Position numbers and translations under genes: made by a program. This document shows, in pieces, positions 31,571-39,896 of a stretch of DNA of 64,000 bases (positions are counted from its first letter, which is position 1; the number at the start of each line of letters is the position of its first letter). Source of the stretch: JAFAGO01 sp031987605 (GTDB lineage Bacteria > Bacteroidota > Bacteroidia > Flavobacteriales > Weeksellaceae); contig DALZZF010000009.1 in NCBI GenBank assembly GCA_031987605.1, positions 49,119-113,118 on the forward strand. Direction: 5' to 3'. The notes under the pieces are model-generated. The model was not told the DNA's origin. It worked only from the letters and a program-made list of their open reading frames with translations, and did no database searches.

Positions 31571-32410
31571 TTGGAGCAGCCGATTAAGATTTACACGCAG
31601 GACAATATTCTGGACTTCCTCAAGACCGGGCATCCTTATCATTCTTCGGATCCGGCGATTCTCTTTTTAAAACGCGGTCATTTTACCATCAGAAAACAAA
31701 TCAACGAAATTAGTTTAACGGACAATACGCTGATTTTGATTGATACCGATACCGCTTATGAAATCCTTGATTTTGATGAAGATATGGATTTGTTCCTCAT
31801 GGTGTACAGTCGTGATTTTATCGAGAAAATTACATTAAAATTCAACAGATTAAGTGTATATCGGAATATTCGTTCGGTTTTAAGAGAGGACTTTGCCATT
31901 TCGGAAGCGGAAATGAATGCGTTTTTTGAAAATATAAAACACCTCCGTTTTTTTCTGGAAAATTATGATGCTCAACAGGCGTTTTATCCTGAAATCATCG
32001 AAAGTTGCATGAGCAGCGTTCTGTATCAGCTTGCCGGAGTTGTGCGCCATGAAAATGAAAAAAATCCGCAAACGCTGATGACACGTTCGCAGGAAATTTC
32101 TTTACAATTTTTAAAACTTGTATCTGCAAATTTCAAAAAAAGTACGTCTGTGAATTTTTATGCGGATGCTCTCCATCTTACATCCAGACATCTTTCGGCA
32201 GTTTTGAAGGAAACGCTGGGGAAAACCGCCAACCAGATTATCAGCGATTTTGTTTCCAATGAAGCCAAAGCATTGCTGTCTTCTACACAGAAAACGATTG
32301 GCGAAATTGCTTACGAACTGAATTTCAGCGATCAGTACGCATTCAGTCATTTCTTTAAAAAACATCTTCAGATGAGTCCTAACGAATATCGGAAACAATA
32401 CCGAGATTAA
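31571..32410 (+). CDS. AraC-family transcriptional regulator
   Basis: 279 residues from a TTG start (no ATG occurs until deep in the domain; the -7 box 17 bases upstream supports TTG). N-terminal cupin-like sensing part (about 20-95) and C-terminal double helix-turn-helix: NFYADALHLTSRHLSAVLKE and IGEIAYELNFSDQYAFSHFF with the signature MSPNEYRKQY. It precedes a TolC-HlyD-MFS efflux operon on the same strand by 97 bases, so it very likely controls it. Inducer unknown. Confidence 0.9.
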   Translation: MEQPIKIYTQDNILDFLKTGHPYHSSDPAILFLKRGHFTIRKQINEISLTDNTLILIDTDTAYEILDFDEDMDLFLMVYSRDFIEKITLKFNRLSVYRNIRSVLREDFAISEAEMNAFFENIKHLRFFLENYDAQQAFYPEIIESCMSSVLYQLAGVVRHENEKNPQTLMTRSQEISLQFLKLVSANFKKSTSVNFYADALHLTSRHLSAVLKETLGKTANQIISDFVSNEAKALLSSTQKTIGEIAYELNFSDQYAFSHFFKKHLQMSPNEYRKQYRD

Positions 32411-32415
32411 AATCT

Positions 32416-32423
32416 TACTTTTG
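32416..32423 (+). promoter_or_regulatory. Distal -7 box of efflux operon
   Basis: TACTTTTG, 5 bases after the araC stop codon. Confidence 0.4.
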
Positions 32424-32448
32424 AACATCTTTTTCGTTTTTATAATCA

Positions 32449-32466
32449 TTCAAACGATTGTTTAAT
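32449..32466. promoter_or_regulatory. Dyad between the two efflux promoters
   Basis: AAAC-GATT-GTTT, overlapped by CGATT-GTTT-AATCG, just upstream of the proximal -7 box; candidate regulator site. Confidence 0.3.
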
Positions 32467-32471
32467 CGACC

Positions 32472-32479
32472 TACCTTTG
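32472..32479 (+). promoter_or_regulatory. Proximal -7 box of efflux operon
   Basis: TACCTTTG, exact match, 27 bases before the tolC-type ATG. Confidence 0.6.
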
Positions 32480-32506
32480 TACCCGAAAAAATGAAAACAA
32501 GGTACA

Positions 32507-33823
32507 ATGAATTTTAACCAAAAAATCAGTCATGCTTTTTTGGCCGTCTCCCTTTTGTCGGCACCGTTGGTTCTCGCGCAGAATACAAGGGAGATGTCCA
32601 TTGCTGAGGTCACTCAGCTGGCTTTGGAAAACCATCCTCAGCTGAAAATTTCGCAAAAAAGCATCGACATTGCAAAACAGCAGAAAAACGTTACTCAACT
32701 TCAGCAGCTTCCAACAATCGAAGCGTCTGCCAATGCGTTTTATCTGGGAAATGCGCTGGCCATCGACAAAGATTTTTCTCAAACCACCAGCATCAAGATG
32801 CCACATTTCGGAAACACCTATGCATTGCAGGCAAAAGAGCTTATTTATAAAGGCGGTCTGGTGAAAAAATCTTTGGAAGCCGCCGATCTTAAAACCCAAT
32901 TGTCGGAACTTGATCTTACCTCCAATCAGCAAAATGTGAAATTTCTGGTGATTTCCAATTATCTGGATATGCTGAAATTGCAAAGCCAGCAAAAAGTGTA
33001 TGAAAACAACCGGAAACTTGCCGAACAGCGTTTGGAACAGGTGAAAAAGTTTTACGGACAGGGCATGATTACCCGAAACGAAGTGATTCGCGGTGAACTG
33101 ATTCTTAAAAATCTGGATCAGGCACTTCTTACGATTTCCAATAACATCAGCATCCTGAATTACAATCTGGATCAGGCACTCGGGCTTTCCACCGACACGA
33201 AAATTATTCCTACAGAATCCATTTCGCTTCTGGAAAATGAACATTCACAGGATTATTTCGTGCAAACGGCGTATGAAAATCAGCCCGCTTTGAAATCTGC
33301 CAACACCAATATCGAAATGGCAAAAAAGAATCTGGAAATCATTAATACCGAAAAAATGCCGACGCTGGCTGCGTTTGGCGGTTACAATATGCAAAGACCG
33401 ATTACCAATTCCACGCCCGCCATTGATATGTATCTGAATACATGGCAAGCCGGAATTTCGCTTTCGTACAACATCGATAATCTTTATAAAACCAAGGAAA
33501 AACTCGCGCTCGGAAATATTCAGAAATCACAGGCAGAAGAGGTTCTGAACCTTACAAAACAGAATGTGGAAATGGCGGTGAATGCAGCTTTTGTAAAATA
33601 TACAGAAGCCATTCAGAATGCGAAAATTCAGTTAGAATCCCAAAAACTGGCGCAGGAAAATTATAAAATTATCGAGGCAAAATACCTCAATCAGTTGGCG
33701 GTTCAGGTGGAAATGACGGATGCCACGAATGCCAAATTAGAATCGGAACTGAATTACGTTACAGCGGAAATCAATGTGATGTATCAGTATTATAATTTAC
33801 TGAAAGCTTCCGGAACCCTTTAA
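32507..33823 (+). CDS. TolC-family outer-membrane efflux protein
   Basis: 438 residues. Signal peptide ending VLAQ (about 22-25). Two structural repeats of long amphipathic helices with strand segments, as in OEP/TolC proteins: ALENHPQLKISQKSIDIAKQ near 38 and QPALKSANTNIEMAKKNLEI in the second half. Forms the outer-membrane channel of the export pump encoded by the next two genes (27 bases to the HlyD-type gene). Confidence 0.93.
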   Translation: MNFNQKISHAFLAVSLLSAPLVLAQNTREMSIAEVTQLALENHPQLKISQKSIDIAKQQKNVTQLQQLPTIEASANAFYLGNALAIDKDFSQTTSIKMPHFGNTYALQAKELIYKGGLVKKSLEAADLKTQLSELDLTSNQQNVKFLVISNYLDMLKLQSQQKVYENNRKLAEQRLEQVKKFYGQGMITRNEVIRGELILKNLDQALLTISNNISILNYNLDQALGLSTDTKIIPTESISLLENEHSQDYFVQTAYENQPALKSANTNIEMAKKNLEIINTEKMPTLAAFGGYNMQRPITNSTPAIDMYLNTWQAGISLSYNIDNLYKTKEKLALGNIQKSQAEEVLNLTKQNVEMAVNAAFVKYTEAIQNAKIQLESQKLAQENYKIIEAKYLNQLAVQVEMTDATNAKLESELNYVTAEINVMYQYYNLLKASGTL

Positions 33824-33850
33824 TTTACAAAAGAAAACAAGCATATAAAA

Positions 33851-35014
33851 ATGGAAAACAAGGATATCAACACTCAAAATTCAGAAATTCAGAATTCAGC
33901 GGAAAATCCGAATGAACACGAGAAAACACCTCAAAAAGTACACGCACCGAAAAAAGTGGTCAATAAAAAAGAAGCCGAAAAGAAGAAAGCAAAAAACAAA
34001 GTGCTGTTTGCCAATCTGTTGGTTTTTGTTGTGGTTGCGGCAGCTTTTTACTGGCTCGTTACCCAATATTTTCATATCGGAGATAAAGATTATACCGAAT
34101 CTGCACAGGTGGAAGAATACATCAATCCCGTGAATACGAGAGTTCCGGGGTACATAAAGGAAATCCGCTTCAACGAACATCAAAAAGTGAAAAAAGGAGA
34201 CACTTTGGTGGTTATTGATGACCGGGAAATCAAAACCCAGGTGGGTCAGGCAGAAGCAGCGTATCAAACCGCGTTGGCGACAAAAAATGTAACTTCTTCC
34301 AGCGTAAACACGGTTTCCAACAATATCGCCGTGATGAATTCCAATATTGAGGGGGCAAAAGCCCGGCTTTGGAATGCGGAACAAAATCTGAACCGATACA
34401 AAAATCTGCTGGCTTCGGAAGCGGTAACCCGACAACAATATGATGCCGTGAAAACTGAATATGATGCGACAAAAGCGGCCTATCAAACTCTTTTGAATCA
34501 AAAAAATTCCGCCGCACTTTCCACTTCGGAAACCAAATCCAGAATCGGCGTGAATGATGCCGATATTAAACGGGCAAAAGCCGCATTAGATATGGCGAAA
34601 CTCAACCTTTCCTATACCGTGATTACCGCGCCTTATGACGGTGTGATGGGAAGAAGAACCATTAACGAAGGACAGCTGATTCAGGCCGGACAACAGGTGG
34701 GAACCATCGTTCTGAACAATCAGAAATGGGTGACTGCAAATTTTCTGGAAAGCCAGATGCCAAAAATTTCTATCGGTAAAAAAATGATTATGACGGTGGA
34801 TGCGCTGGACGGAAAGGAATTTGAAGGAGAAGTGACCGCGATTTCTGCGGCAACAGGTTCGAGATATTCCAATGTTCCGACGGATAATTCAACAGGGAAT
34901 TTTGTGAAAGTTCAGCAGAGAATTCCGGTAAGAATTGAATTCACGGGCAAAAATAAAACTTCCGACATCGAAAAATTAAGAGCCGGAATGAATATAAATG
35001 TGCGGATTGAATGA
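33851..35014 (+). CDS. HlyD/EmrA-type membrane fusion protein
   Basis: 387 residues. A charged cytoplasmic N-terminus (1-50, with KKVVNKKEAEKKKAKNK), one membrane helix (about 52-70), then lipoyl half-motifs VPGYIKEIRFNEHQKVKKGD and TVITAPYDGVMGRRTINEGQ around a coiled-coil hairpin. Periplasmic adaptor linking the MFS pump to the TolC-type channel. Middle gene of the efflux operon. Confidence 0.93.
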   Translation: MENKDINTQNSEIQNSAENPNEHEKTPQKVHAPKKVVNKKEAEKKKAKNKVLFANLLVFVVVAAAFYWLVTQYFHIGDKDYTESAQVEEYINPVNTRVPGYIKEIRFNEHQKVKKGDTLVVIDDREIKTQVGQAEAAYQTALATKNVTSSSVNTVSNNIAVMNSNIEGAKARLWNAEQNLNRYKNLLASEAVTRQQYDAVKTEYDATKAAYQTLLNQKNSAALSTSETKSRIGVNDADIKRAKAALDMAKLNLSYTVITAPYDGVMGRRTINEGQLIQAGQQVGTIVLNNQKWVTANFLESQMPKISIGKKMIMTVDALDGKEFEGEVTAISAATGSRYSNVPTDNSTGNFVKVQQRIPVRIEFTGKNKTSDIEKLRAGMNINVRIE

Positions 35015-35255
35015 TGTTTTTTCTGATAAAAAATTCATAAAACGTTGTGTATTATACAAGGACACAAAACCAAATAATATTGCTGAATGTTTATAAGACG
35101 CAAGGATGCTTCGGCTCCGCTCAGCATAAAAACACCAGCGAATTTCACCGATGATAAAATTCCTTTCGTCTTCAAAAGATTTTGATGGTTAAATCATTAG
35201 CGTCGTTGCATTAAAAGCAAAATACACATTTTTAAGTTCATTCAAAAAAAAGTAA
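35015..35255. other. 241-base gap inside the efflux operon
   Basis: No gene. Contains GCTTCGGCTCCGCTCAGC (35109-35126, itself partly palindromic) and TTGTGTATTATACAA (35044-35058). Unusual because the preceding genes are tightly packed; possibly a decayed dispersed repeat. Confidence 0.35.
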
Positions 35256-36875
35256 ATGTACAATCAAGGATTATTTTATAACTGGGTTCCCAAACCGCTG
35301 CAAATGCTTTTGCTGCTGATTTTTCAGTTTGCATTTCTGGCGGTAAGCGGCGTATATACCACCAATATTTCGTATATGACGGGGCAAAGCGGAAACCAGT
35401 CTGATTTTTATATGTGGGCATATTATGCCAATTCCATCGGGATGGGCGTTGCCATGCCGCTTTTGGTGCGGATCAAGAGCCGCTTCCGAACCAAGGAAAT
35501 TGTGTCGGGAACTTTAATAATTCTGGCATTTTGCAGTTTTATTATCGGAACCACTTCGCAGCCGTATGTGGTGGTTTTATGCAGTTTACTGATGGGATTT
35601 GTGAAAATGTTCGGCTCCATCGAAATGCTTCTGGTGCTCATGTTTCTCCTGAGTAAAGACGGAAACAGAGGGCGTTTTTACTCTATTTTTTATCCGTATG
35701 CGCTCATCGCTTCACAGCTTTCTTCCTACTGGATTACCGATATTTCGTACCGGCTCAACTGGCAGATTTCGTATATGTATATTGCGGCATTCTGTCTGTT
35801 TTTGGCGATGTTGAGCATTATCTTCCAGCACAATCAGCGTTTTGTGCGGAAACTTCCTTTATATTATGTGGATTGGCTGAGCGCGATGCTGTTCTCCGTT
35901 TGTTTCATGTCTCTGGCGCATGTGTTCTCTTTCGGGAAATCGCAGAATTGGTTTGTTTCGGATAAAATTAAACTGAGTTTCGGCATATTCGTTGTGTCTG
36001 CCGTTTGGATGTGTATTCGTCAGGTTACTTTAAAACGGCCGTATCTTTCCTTTCAAATTTTTAAACGTTCCAATGTAAAACACGGCATGCTGATGCTTCT
36101 TTTCACGGGATTATTTTTAGGGATTTCCTCACTTCAGAATACATTTGCCGTTGCCGTTTTGGGCTACGATCCTTTAACCAATGCGAAACTTGTTTTGCTC
36201 ACGATTCCCGGAATGGTTTTCGGCGGAATGCTCGGCGTTTATTGGTTTAATCGACAGTTTCCGATTAAATTTTATGTCTTTATTGGATTTGCGAGTTACC
36301 TTTTGTACTGTATTTTTATGTATTTCGGTATTTCCACCAATTTCAGTTTTGATATGTGGGTTATTCCGATGTTTTTACGTGGATTTGGGATGTGTGTGTT
36401 GTTTATTTCGGTGTGGTTTTACACGCTGGACAAACTGAATCCTAATGATATGCTGGCCGCTTTCGGACTGATTATCGTATGGCGTTCATTTGTGGCAATT
36501 GGTTTGTTTACCGCGTTTTTCTCGTGGTTGCAGTATGCATTACAATGGCAGAGTGTGAATGATCTGGCGGTGTATCTGGATGCCAATACGGTTTCGTATT
36601 CCGCTGCGATGAGCAATTTGAAACTCACCCAGATCAATGCAATTCTTACCTCCACAAAAACCATTTTCGGTTATGTCATTATCGCAGGAATCGGTATTTT
36701 ATTATATGTGTATTTCCATCATTTCGGAAGGGTTCGGTTTACGATTTTGCGTTTCCGACGGCTCTATTCCGGCAAAAAAGGAATTTACCGGCGAAGAAAA
36801 AAAGAAGAACAGCAACGTTTGGAACGCCAAGCCATCGAAGAAGAAATTGGCGATTCTGCCGGTGCCGTGATGTAA
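35256..36875 (+). CDS. MFS efflux transporter (DHA2/EmrB-like)
   Basis: 539 residues with about 14 membrane helices, beginning LLLIFQFAFLAVSGVYTTNI. A charged C-terminal tail (GKKGIYRRRKKEEQQRLERQ, about 507-526) is unusual in length. Inner-membrane pump of the tripartite AraC-controlled export system. It is a divergent MFS member, and its substrate is unknown. Separated from the adaptor gene by 241 bases; followed by a terminator. Confidence 0.88.
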   Translation: MYNQGLFYNWVPKPLQMLLLLIFQFAFLAVSGVYTTNISYMTGQSGNQSDFYMWAYYANSIGMGVAMPLLVRIKSRFRTKEIVSGTLIILAFCSFIIGTTSQPYVVVLCSLLMGFVKMFGSIEMLLVLMFLLSKDGNRGRFYSIFYPYALIASQLSSYWITDISYRLNWQISYMYIAAFCLFLAMLSIIFQHNQRFVRKLPLYYVDWLSAMLFSVCFMSLAHVFSFGKSQNWFVSDKIKLSFGIFVVSAVWMCIRQVTLKRPYLSFQIFKRSNVKHGMLMLLFTGLFLGISSLQNTFAVAVLGYDPLTNAKLVLLTIPGMVFGGMLGVYWFNRQFPIKFYVFIGFASYLLYCIFMYFGISTNFSFDMWVIPMFLRGFGMCVLFISVWFYTLDKLNPNDMLAAFGLIIVWRSFVAIGLFTAFFSWLQYALQWQSVNDLAVYLDANTVSYSAAMSNLKLTQINAILTSTKTIFGYVIIAGIGILLYVYFHHFGRVRFTILRFRRLYSGKKGIYRRRKKEEQQRLERQAIEEEIGDSAGAVM

Positions 36876-36897
36876 AAATTTAATCCTTGTTTTCATG

Positions 36898-36935
36898 AAC
36901 CCCGCCTGATTTTTAGGAATCTTGTGGGGTTTTTT
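36898..36935 (+). terminator. Terminator of efflux operon
   Basis: AACCCC (36898-36903) pairs with GGGGTT (36926-36931), followed by six T. Confidence 0.7.
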
Positions 36936-37110
36936 ATGTGGCGGAATGTGAAGGTAACTTTCTCAATAACATAAAAATATAGCAGATAAAATCTCAACTT
37001 TTTATTTGAGCGCCTTTTCCGCCTTCCACTCCTGCTTTTTTGCCGATGCCGGCAAAAAGAGCTCCGTTCAAGTCGGGGCGCGAAATATTCGCTGCAATAA
37101 AAATGGAGCT

Positions 37111-37395
37111 AAAATCTATGCATTAGGGAAAAATATTGGTTAACATTAATAACAAGAACCCGAAGTATTCAAATTTTTATAGCACAATAATGGTTGTTCN
37201 NNNNNNNNNNNNNNNNNNNNNNNNNNNNNNNNNNNNNNNNNNNNNNNNNTTGACCATTAAAAATTTCTATAAAAATATGACCTCTTCGAGGTCACAAAAA
37301 ACTAAAAATTGATTGCAATATCTTAACATCCTTCAAAGGTTAATATTTGTATTCATGAATGTTTCTCTTTTATTTCCGATTCAGAATCGCTTTCG
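37111..37395. repeat. Repeat copy A: decayed, gap-broken copy of the tri-hairpin element with pirin tail
   Basis: Matches 37556-37818 at an offset of 445 at its left end. It keeps AAAATCTATGCATTAGGG, a degenerate first hairpin (37156-37170), the third hairpin TGACCTC-TTC-GAGGTCA (37278-37294) and, on the minus strand, the last codons of the pirin gene (KAILNRK, stop). The central hairpin falls in the N gap. Confidence 0.75.
37200..37249. other. Assembly gap, 50 N
   Basis: Fifty N bases. In the intact copy B the same position holds only 32 bases, including a 9-bp GC-rich hairpin, so the true gap is probably about that size. Confidence 0.95.
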
Positions 37396-37555
37396 ATTGC
37401 GCAGAAAATCTGTATCGGAAAAAAAACCGGGCTTTTTCTTTTCTGTTCATTTGGAAGTTCGTAACAATGTTTATCGAATTGTTCAAACAGAAATCGTGCA
37501 TTCCATGCATTTTCTGCAACTTCATGCATATGAATTTTTTCTACAGATCATTAGC
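37396..37555. other. Spacer between repeat copies
   Basis: 160 bases with no convincing gene; holds ATGCAT words at 37505 and 37523. The rest of the 919-base gap (36936-37110) has GCCGATGCCGGC (37041-37052) and nothing recognised. Confidence 0.5.
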
Positions 37556-37818
37556 AAAATCTATGCATTAGGGAAAAATATTGGTTAATAGCGATGACAA
37601 GAATCCGAAGGATTCAAATTTTTATAGCACAATAATGGTTGTTGAATAGTTCGACCCCTTCGGGGTCGAATCCCATTGACCATTAAAAATTTCTATAAAA
37701 ATATGACCTCTTCGAGGTCACAAAAAACTTAAGATTAATAGCTATATCTTAACATCCTTCAAAGATTATATTTGTCTTCACTAATGTTTCTCTTTTATTT
37801 CCGGTTCAGAATCGCTTT
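37556..37818. repeat. Repeat copy B: intact tri-hairpin element overlapping pirin 3' end
   Basis: Order: GAATCC-GAA-GGATTC (37601-37615); ATTTTTATAG and TAATGGT; central hairpin with arms TTCGACCCC (37650-37658) and GGGGTCGAA (37662-37670); ACCATTA and CTATAAAAAT (inverted copies, 37679-37702); TGACCTC-TTC-GAGGTCA (37704-37720). The whole 120 bp is symmetric around the central hairpin. Confidence 0.8.
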
Positions 37819-38697
37819 TGGAAGCGGTACATACTCATTTTCATCCCCCGGAATTTTTGGAAAAACTTCCAAATTCTGATCGTGCCAATCCACTTTTGCT
37901 TGTTCCAAAATAGCTTTATCCGAACTTACAAAATTCCAGAAAATATGCCTTTCCTCCGGAAAAGGTTCACCTCCGAAAAGATAAATGGTAGCATTTTCAT
38001 TGATTTCAAATTCACAAAGCGAAGCATTTTTCGCAATTAAAAGTTGCTTGCCTCCAAATTCTTTTCCGTCAATAATGACGGTTCCCTCTAAAACATACAT
38101 TCCGACTTCACCGAAAAGTTCACTTCCGATATTGAGTTTCTGATTGGATTTGGATTTTATTTCTAAAAAATAAAGCGGGCTGTGCACCGGAACCGGAGAT
38201 TTCTTCCCGAACAGTTCACCGGCAATTAATTTGTAATCCACTTCTCCATCTTTCCACGCAGGAATTTCATCGGCTTCAATGTGAAAAAATGAGGGATCAG
38301 AATGTTCCAGTTCTTTTGGAAGTGCCACCCAAATCTGAAAACCATGCAGAAATTTATCTTCATGGCGAAGATATTCCGGTGTTCTTTCAGAATGCACCAC
38401 TGCCTTGCCGGAAGTCATCCAGTTCACTGCACCGGGTTTTATTTCAACCGCATTTCCCAAGGAATCCCGGTGAAAAATAGATCCGTCAAAAAGATAAGTC
38501 AGCGTAGAAAGTCCGATATGCGGATGTGGCGGAACATCTACATTCTGATATTGTTTTAAGCAGGCAGGTCCCATGTGATCGATGAAAATAAAAGGACCCA
38601 CCATTCTTTTTTCACGAAAAGGAAGCAGTCTTCCGACCAGAAAATTTCCTATATCTGCAGCCCGTTCTTCAATGACGAGCCCAATGTTTGACATCAT
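37795..38697 (-). CDS. Pirin-family protein
   Basis: 300 residues, bicupin. The N-terminal cupin carries the metal-site pattern HPHIGLSTLTYLFDGSIFHRD (two His, then Glu/His region near 57-77) and MTSGKAVVHSERTPE. Pirins bind Fe and several are quercetinases; substrate here unknown. A second pirin gene lies 71 bases upstream on the same strand. Its last seven codons are duplicated at 37369-37395, next to a copy of the tri-hairpin repeat. Confidence 0.9.
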   Translation of the reverse strand: MMSNIGLVIEERAADIGNFLVGRLLPFREKRMVGPFIFIDHMGPACLKQYQNVDVPPHPHIGLSTLTYLFDGSIFHRDSLGNAVEIKPGAVNWMTSGKAVVHSERTPEYLRHEDKFLHGFQIWVALPKELEHSDPSFFHIEADEIPAWKDGEVDYKLIAGELFGKKSPVPVHSPLYFLEIKSKSNQKLNIGSELFGEVGMYVLEGTVIIDGKEFGGKQLLIAKNASLCEFEINENATIYLFGGEPFPEERHIFWNFVSSDKAILEQAKVDWHDQNLEVFPKIPGDENEYVPLPKAILNRK

Positions 38698-38726
38698 TTT
38701 TTAAGGATTTTAAGTTATGGAAAGTT

Positions 38727-38762
38727 ACAAAAAAAGAGCTGCAAGAAAGTTGCAACTCTTTC
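38727..38762 (-). terminator. Terminator of upstream pirin gene
   Basis: Minus strand AAAGAGTTGCAA...TTGCAGCTCTTT, one mismatch, followed by seven T. Confidence 0.7.
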
Positions 38763-38768
38763 AACAAT

Positions 38769-39653
38769 TTATTCCAAATACCCGAATTTTCCGGTATTGT
38801 AATCTTCAAATGCCTGTGCAATTTCCTCACGAGTGTTCATTACAAAAGGACCGTGCGGATAAATCGGCTCATTCAAAGGTTCACCGCTGATGATTAACAC
38901 CACGACATCTTCTGTGGCTTCGATTTGGAAAGTTTCGCCTTCATTTTCAAAGAGCACAAAATGGTCGGTTTCTATTTTTTCATCACCATTTACAAGGATG
39001 CGTCCTTCAATTACGAGTGCGCCGGTATTGAAATTTTCAGGAAAACTGAATTCGGCTTTTCCGCCTTTTTTCAGTTTAGCGTTCATCATATTCACCGGAC
39101 TGAAAGTGCTTACCGGACCTTTTCCCCCATTAAATTCTCCGGCAATTACTTCCACAGAACCATTTTCGCCCAAATCAATTTTGGTCATTTCTTCATTTTT
39201 AATGGCCTGATATTTCGGAGTGCTCATTTTATCTTTGGCAGGAAGATTCACCCAAAGCTGCACCATTTGGAAGATTCCGCCTTCTCTTGCCCATTCCGTT
39301 TCATGGAATTCTTTGTGCAAAACGCCCGAAGCTGCGGTCATCCATTGTACATCGCCTTTGCCAATAATTCCACCGCCGCCGGCAGAATCATGATGTTCCA
39401 CTTTCCCCTGATACGCAATGGTTACGGTTTCAAAACCACGATGCGGATGCACACTTACGCCTCTTGGTTTTTCCGTGGCACTGAAAAAATGTTTAGAATT
39501 GTAATCCAGCATAATGAAAGGATCCATTCTTTTCATATCCAAATGATAGGCACCAGGGATAAAATTATGTACCAGAAAACCGTCGCCCACAAAGTGAGGT
39601 GGTTTTGGTGCCACTACGATTTCTACTCTTTTTGTTTTGGTTAATGTATTCAT
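38769..39653 (-). CDS. Pirin-family protein, second copy
   Basis: 294 residues from ATG 39653. N-terminal cupin metal site SVHPHRGFETVTIAYQGKVE followed by HHDSAGGGG, then MTAASGVLHKEFHE; C-terminal cupin ending EPIYPHGPFVMNTREEIAQA. This is the YhhW/human pirin-like type and is only distantly similar to the adjacent pirin, so the two are not a recent duplication. A perfect -7 box 20 bases upstream fixes the start and excludes an ATG at 39740. Function open (Fe-dependent dioxygenase or redox sensor). Confidence 0.9.
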   Translation of the reverse strand: MNTLTKTKRVEIVVAPKPPHFVGDGFLVHNFIPGAYHLDMKRMDPFIMLDYNSKHFFSATEKPRGVSVHPHRGFETVTIAYQGKVEHHDSAGGGGIIGKGDVQWMTAASGVLHKEFHETEWAREGGIFQMVQLWVNLPAKDKMSTPKYQAIKNEEMTKIDLGENGSVEVIAGEFNGGKGPVSTFSPVNMMNAKLKKGGKAEFSFPENFNTGALVIEGRILVNGDEKIETDHFVLFENEGETFQIEATEDVVVLIISGEPLNEPIYPHGPFVMNTREEIAQAFEDYNTGKFGYLE

Positions 39654-39673
39654 AATATTCTGATTTTCTGAGA

Positions 39674-39681
39674 CAAAAATA
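39674..39681 (-). promoter_or_regulatory. -7 box of second pirin gene
   Basis: TATTTTTG on the minus strand, 20 bases before ATG 39653. Confidence 0.6.
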
Positions 39682-39896
39682 GCGAGGATGACTGAACAAA
39701 AAATTGATGTATGATAATTAGTGAATATTTTGATTATCAACCTATTAAATTAAAAAAAATAAGCAAGTGGTATTTTAATATCATTTAATGCAGGTTTCAA
39801 AATTTTCGGATTATATTTTAGCCTTTTTGTTTTATAAAATTCCTCAATAGCATTGTTGAAGGCATTCTACTTGTTTATTTTAGCAAAAAAAGAATA

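Noticed and set aside
37313..37588. Open frame of 91 codons across the pirin-side repeats
   Set aside because: It runs through the repeat copy, the pirin-tail remnant in antisense and the spacer, so it is not a gene of its own.
37655..37680. TTCGAATCC-like tRNA T-loop string
   Set aside because: It is part of the central hairpin of the repeat; no acceptor stem, anticodon arm or D arm can be drawn around it.
38769..39653. Recent tandem duplication of pirin genes
   Set aside because: The two adjacent pirins differ throughout, including around the metal site, so they are old paralogs; only the short tail at 37369-37395 is a recent copy.
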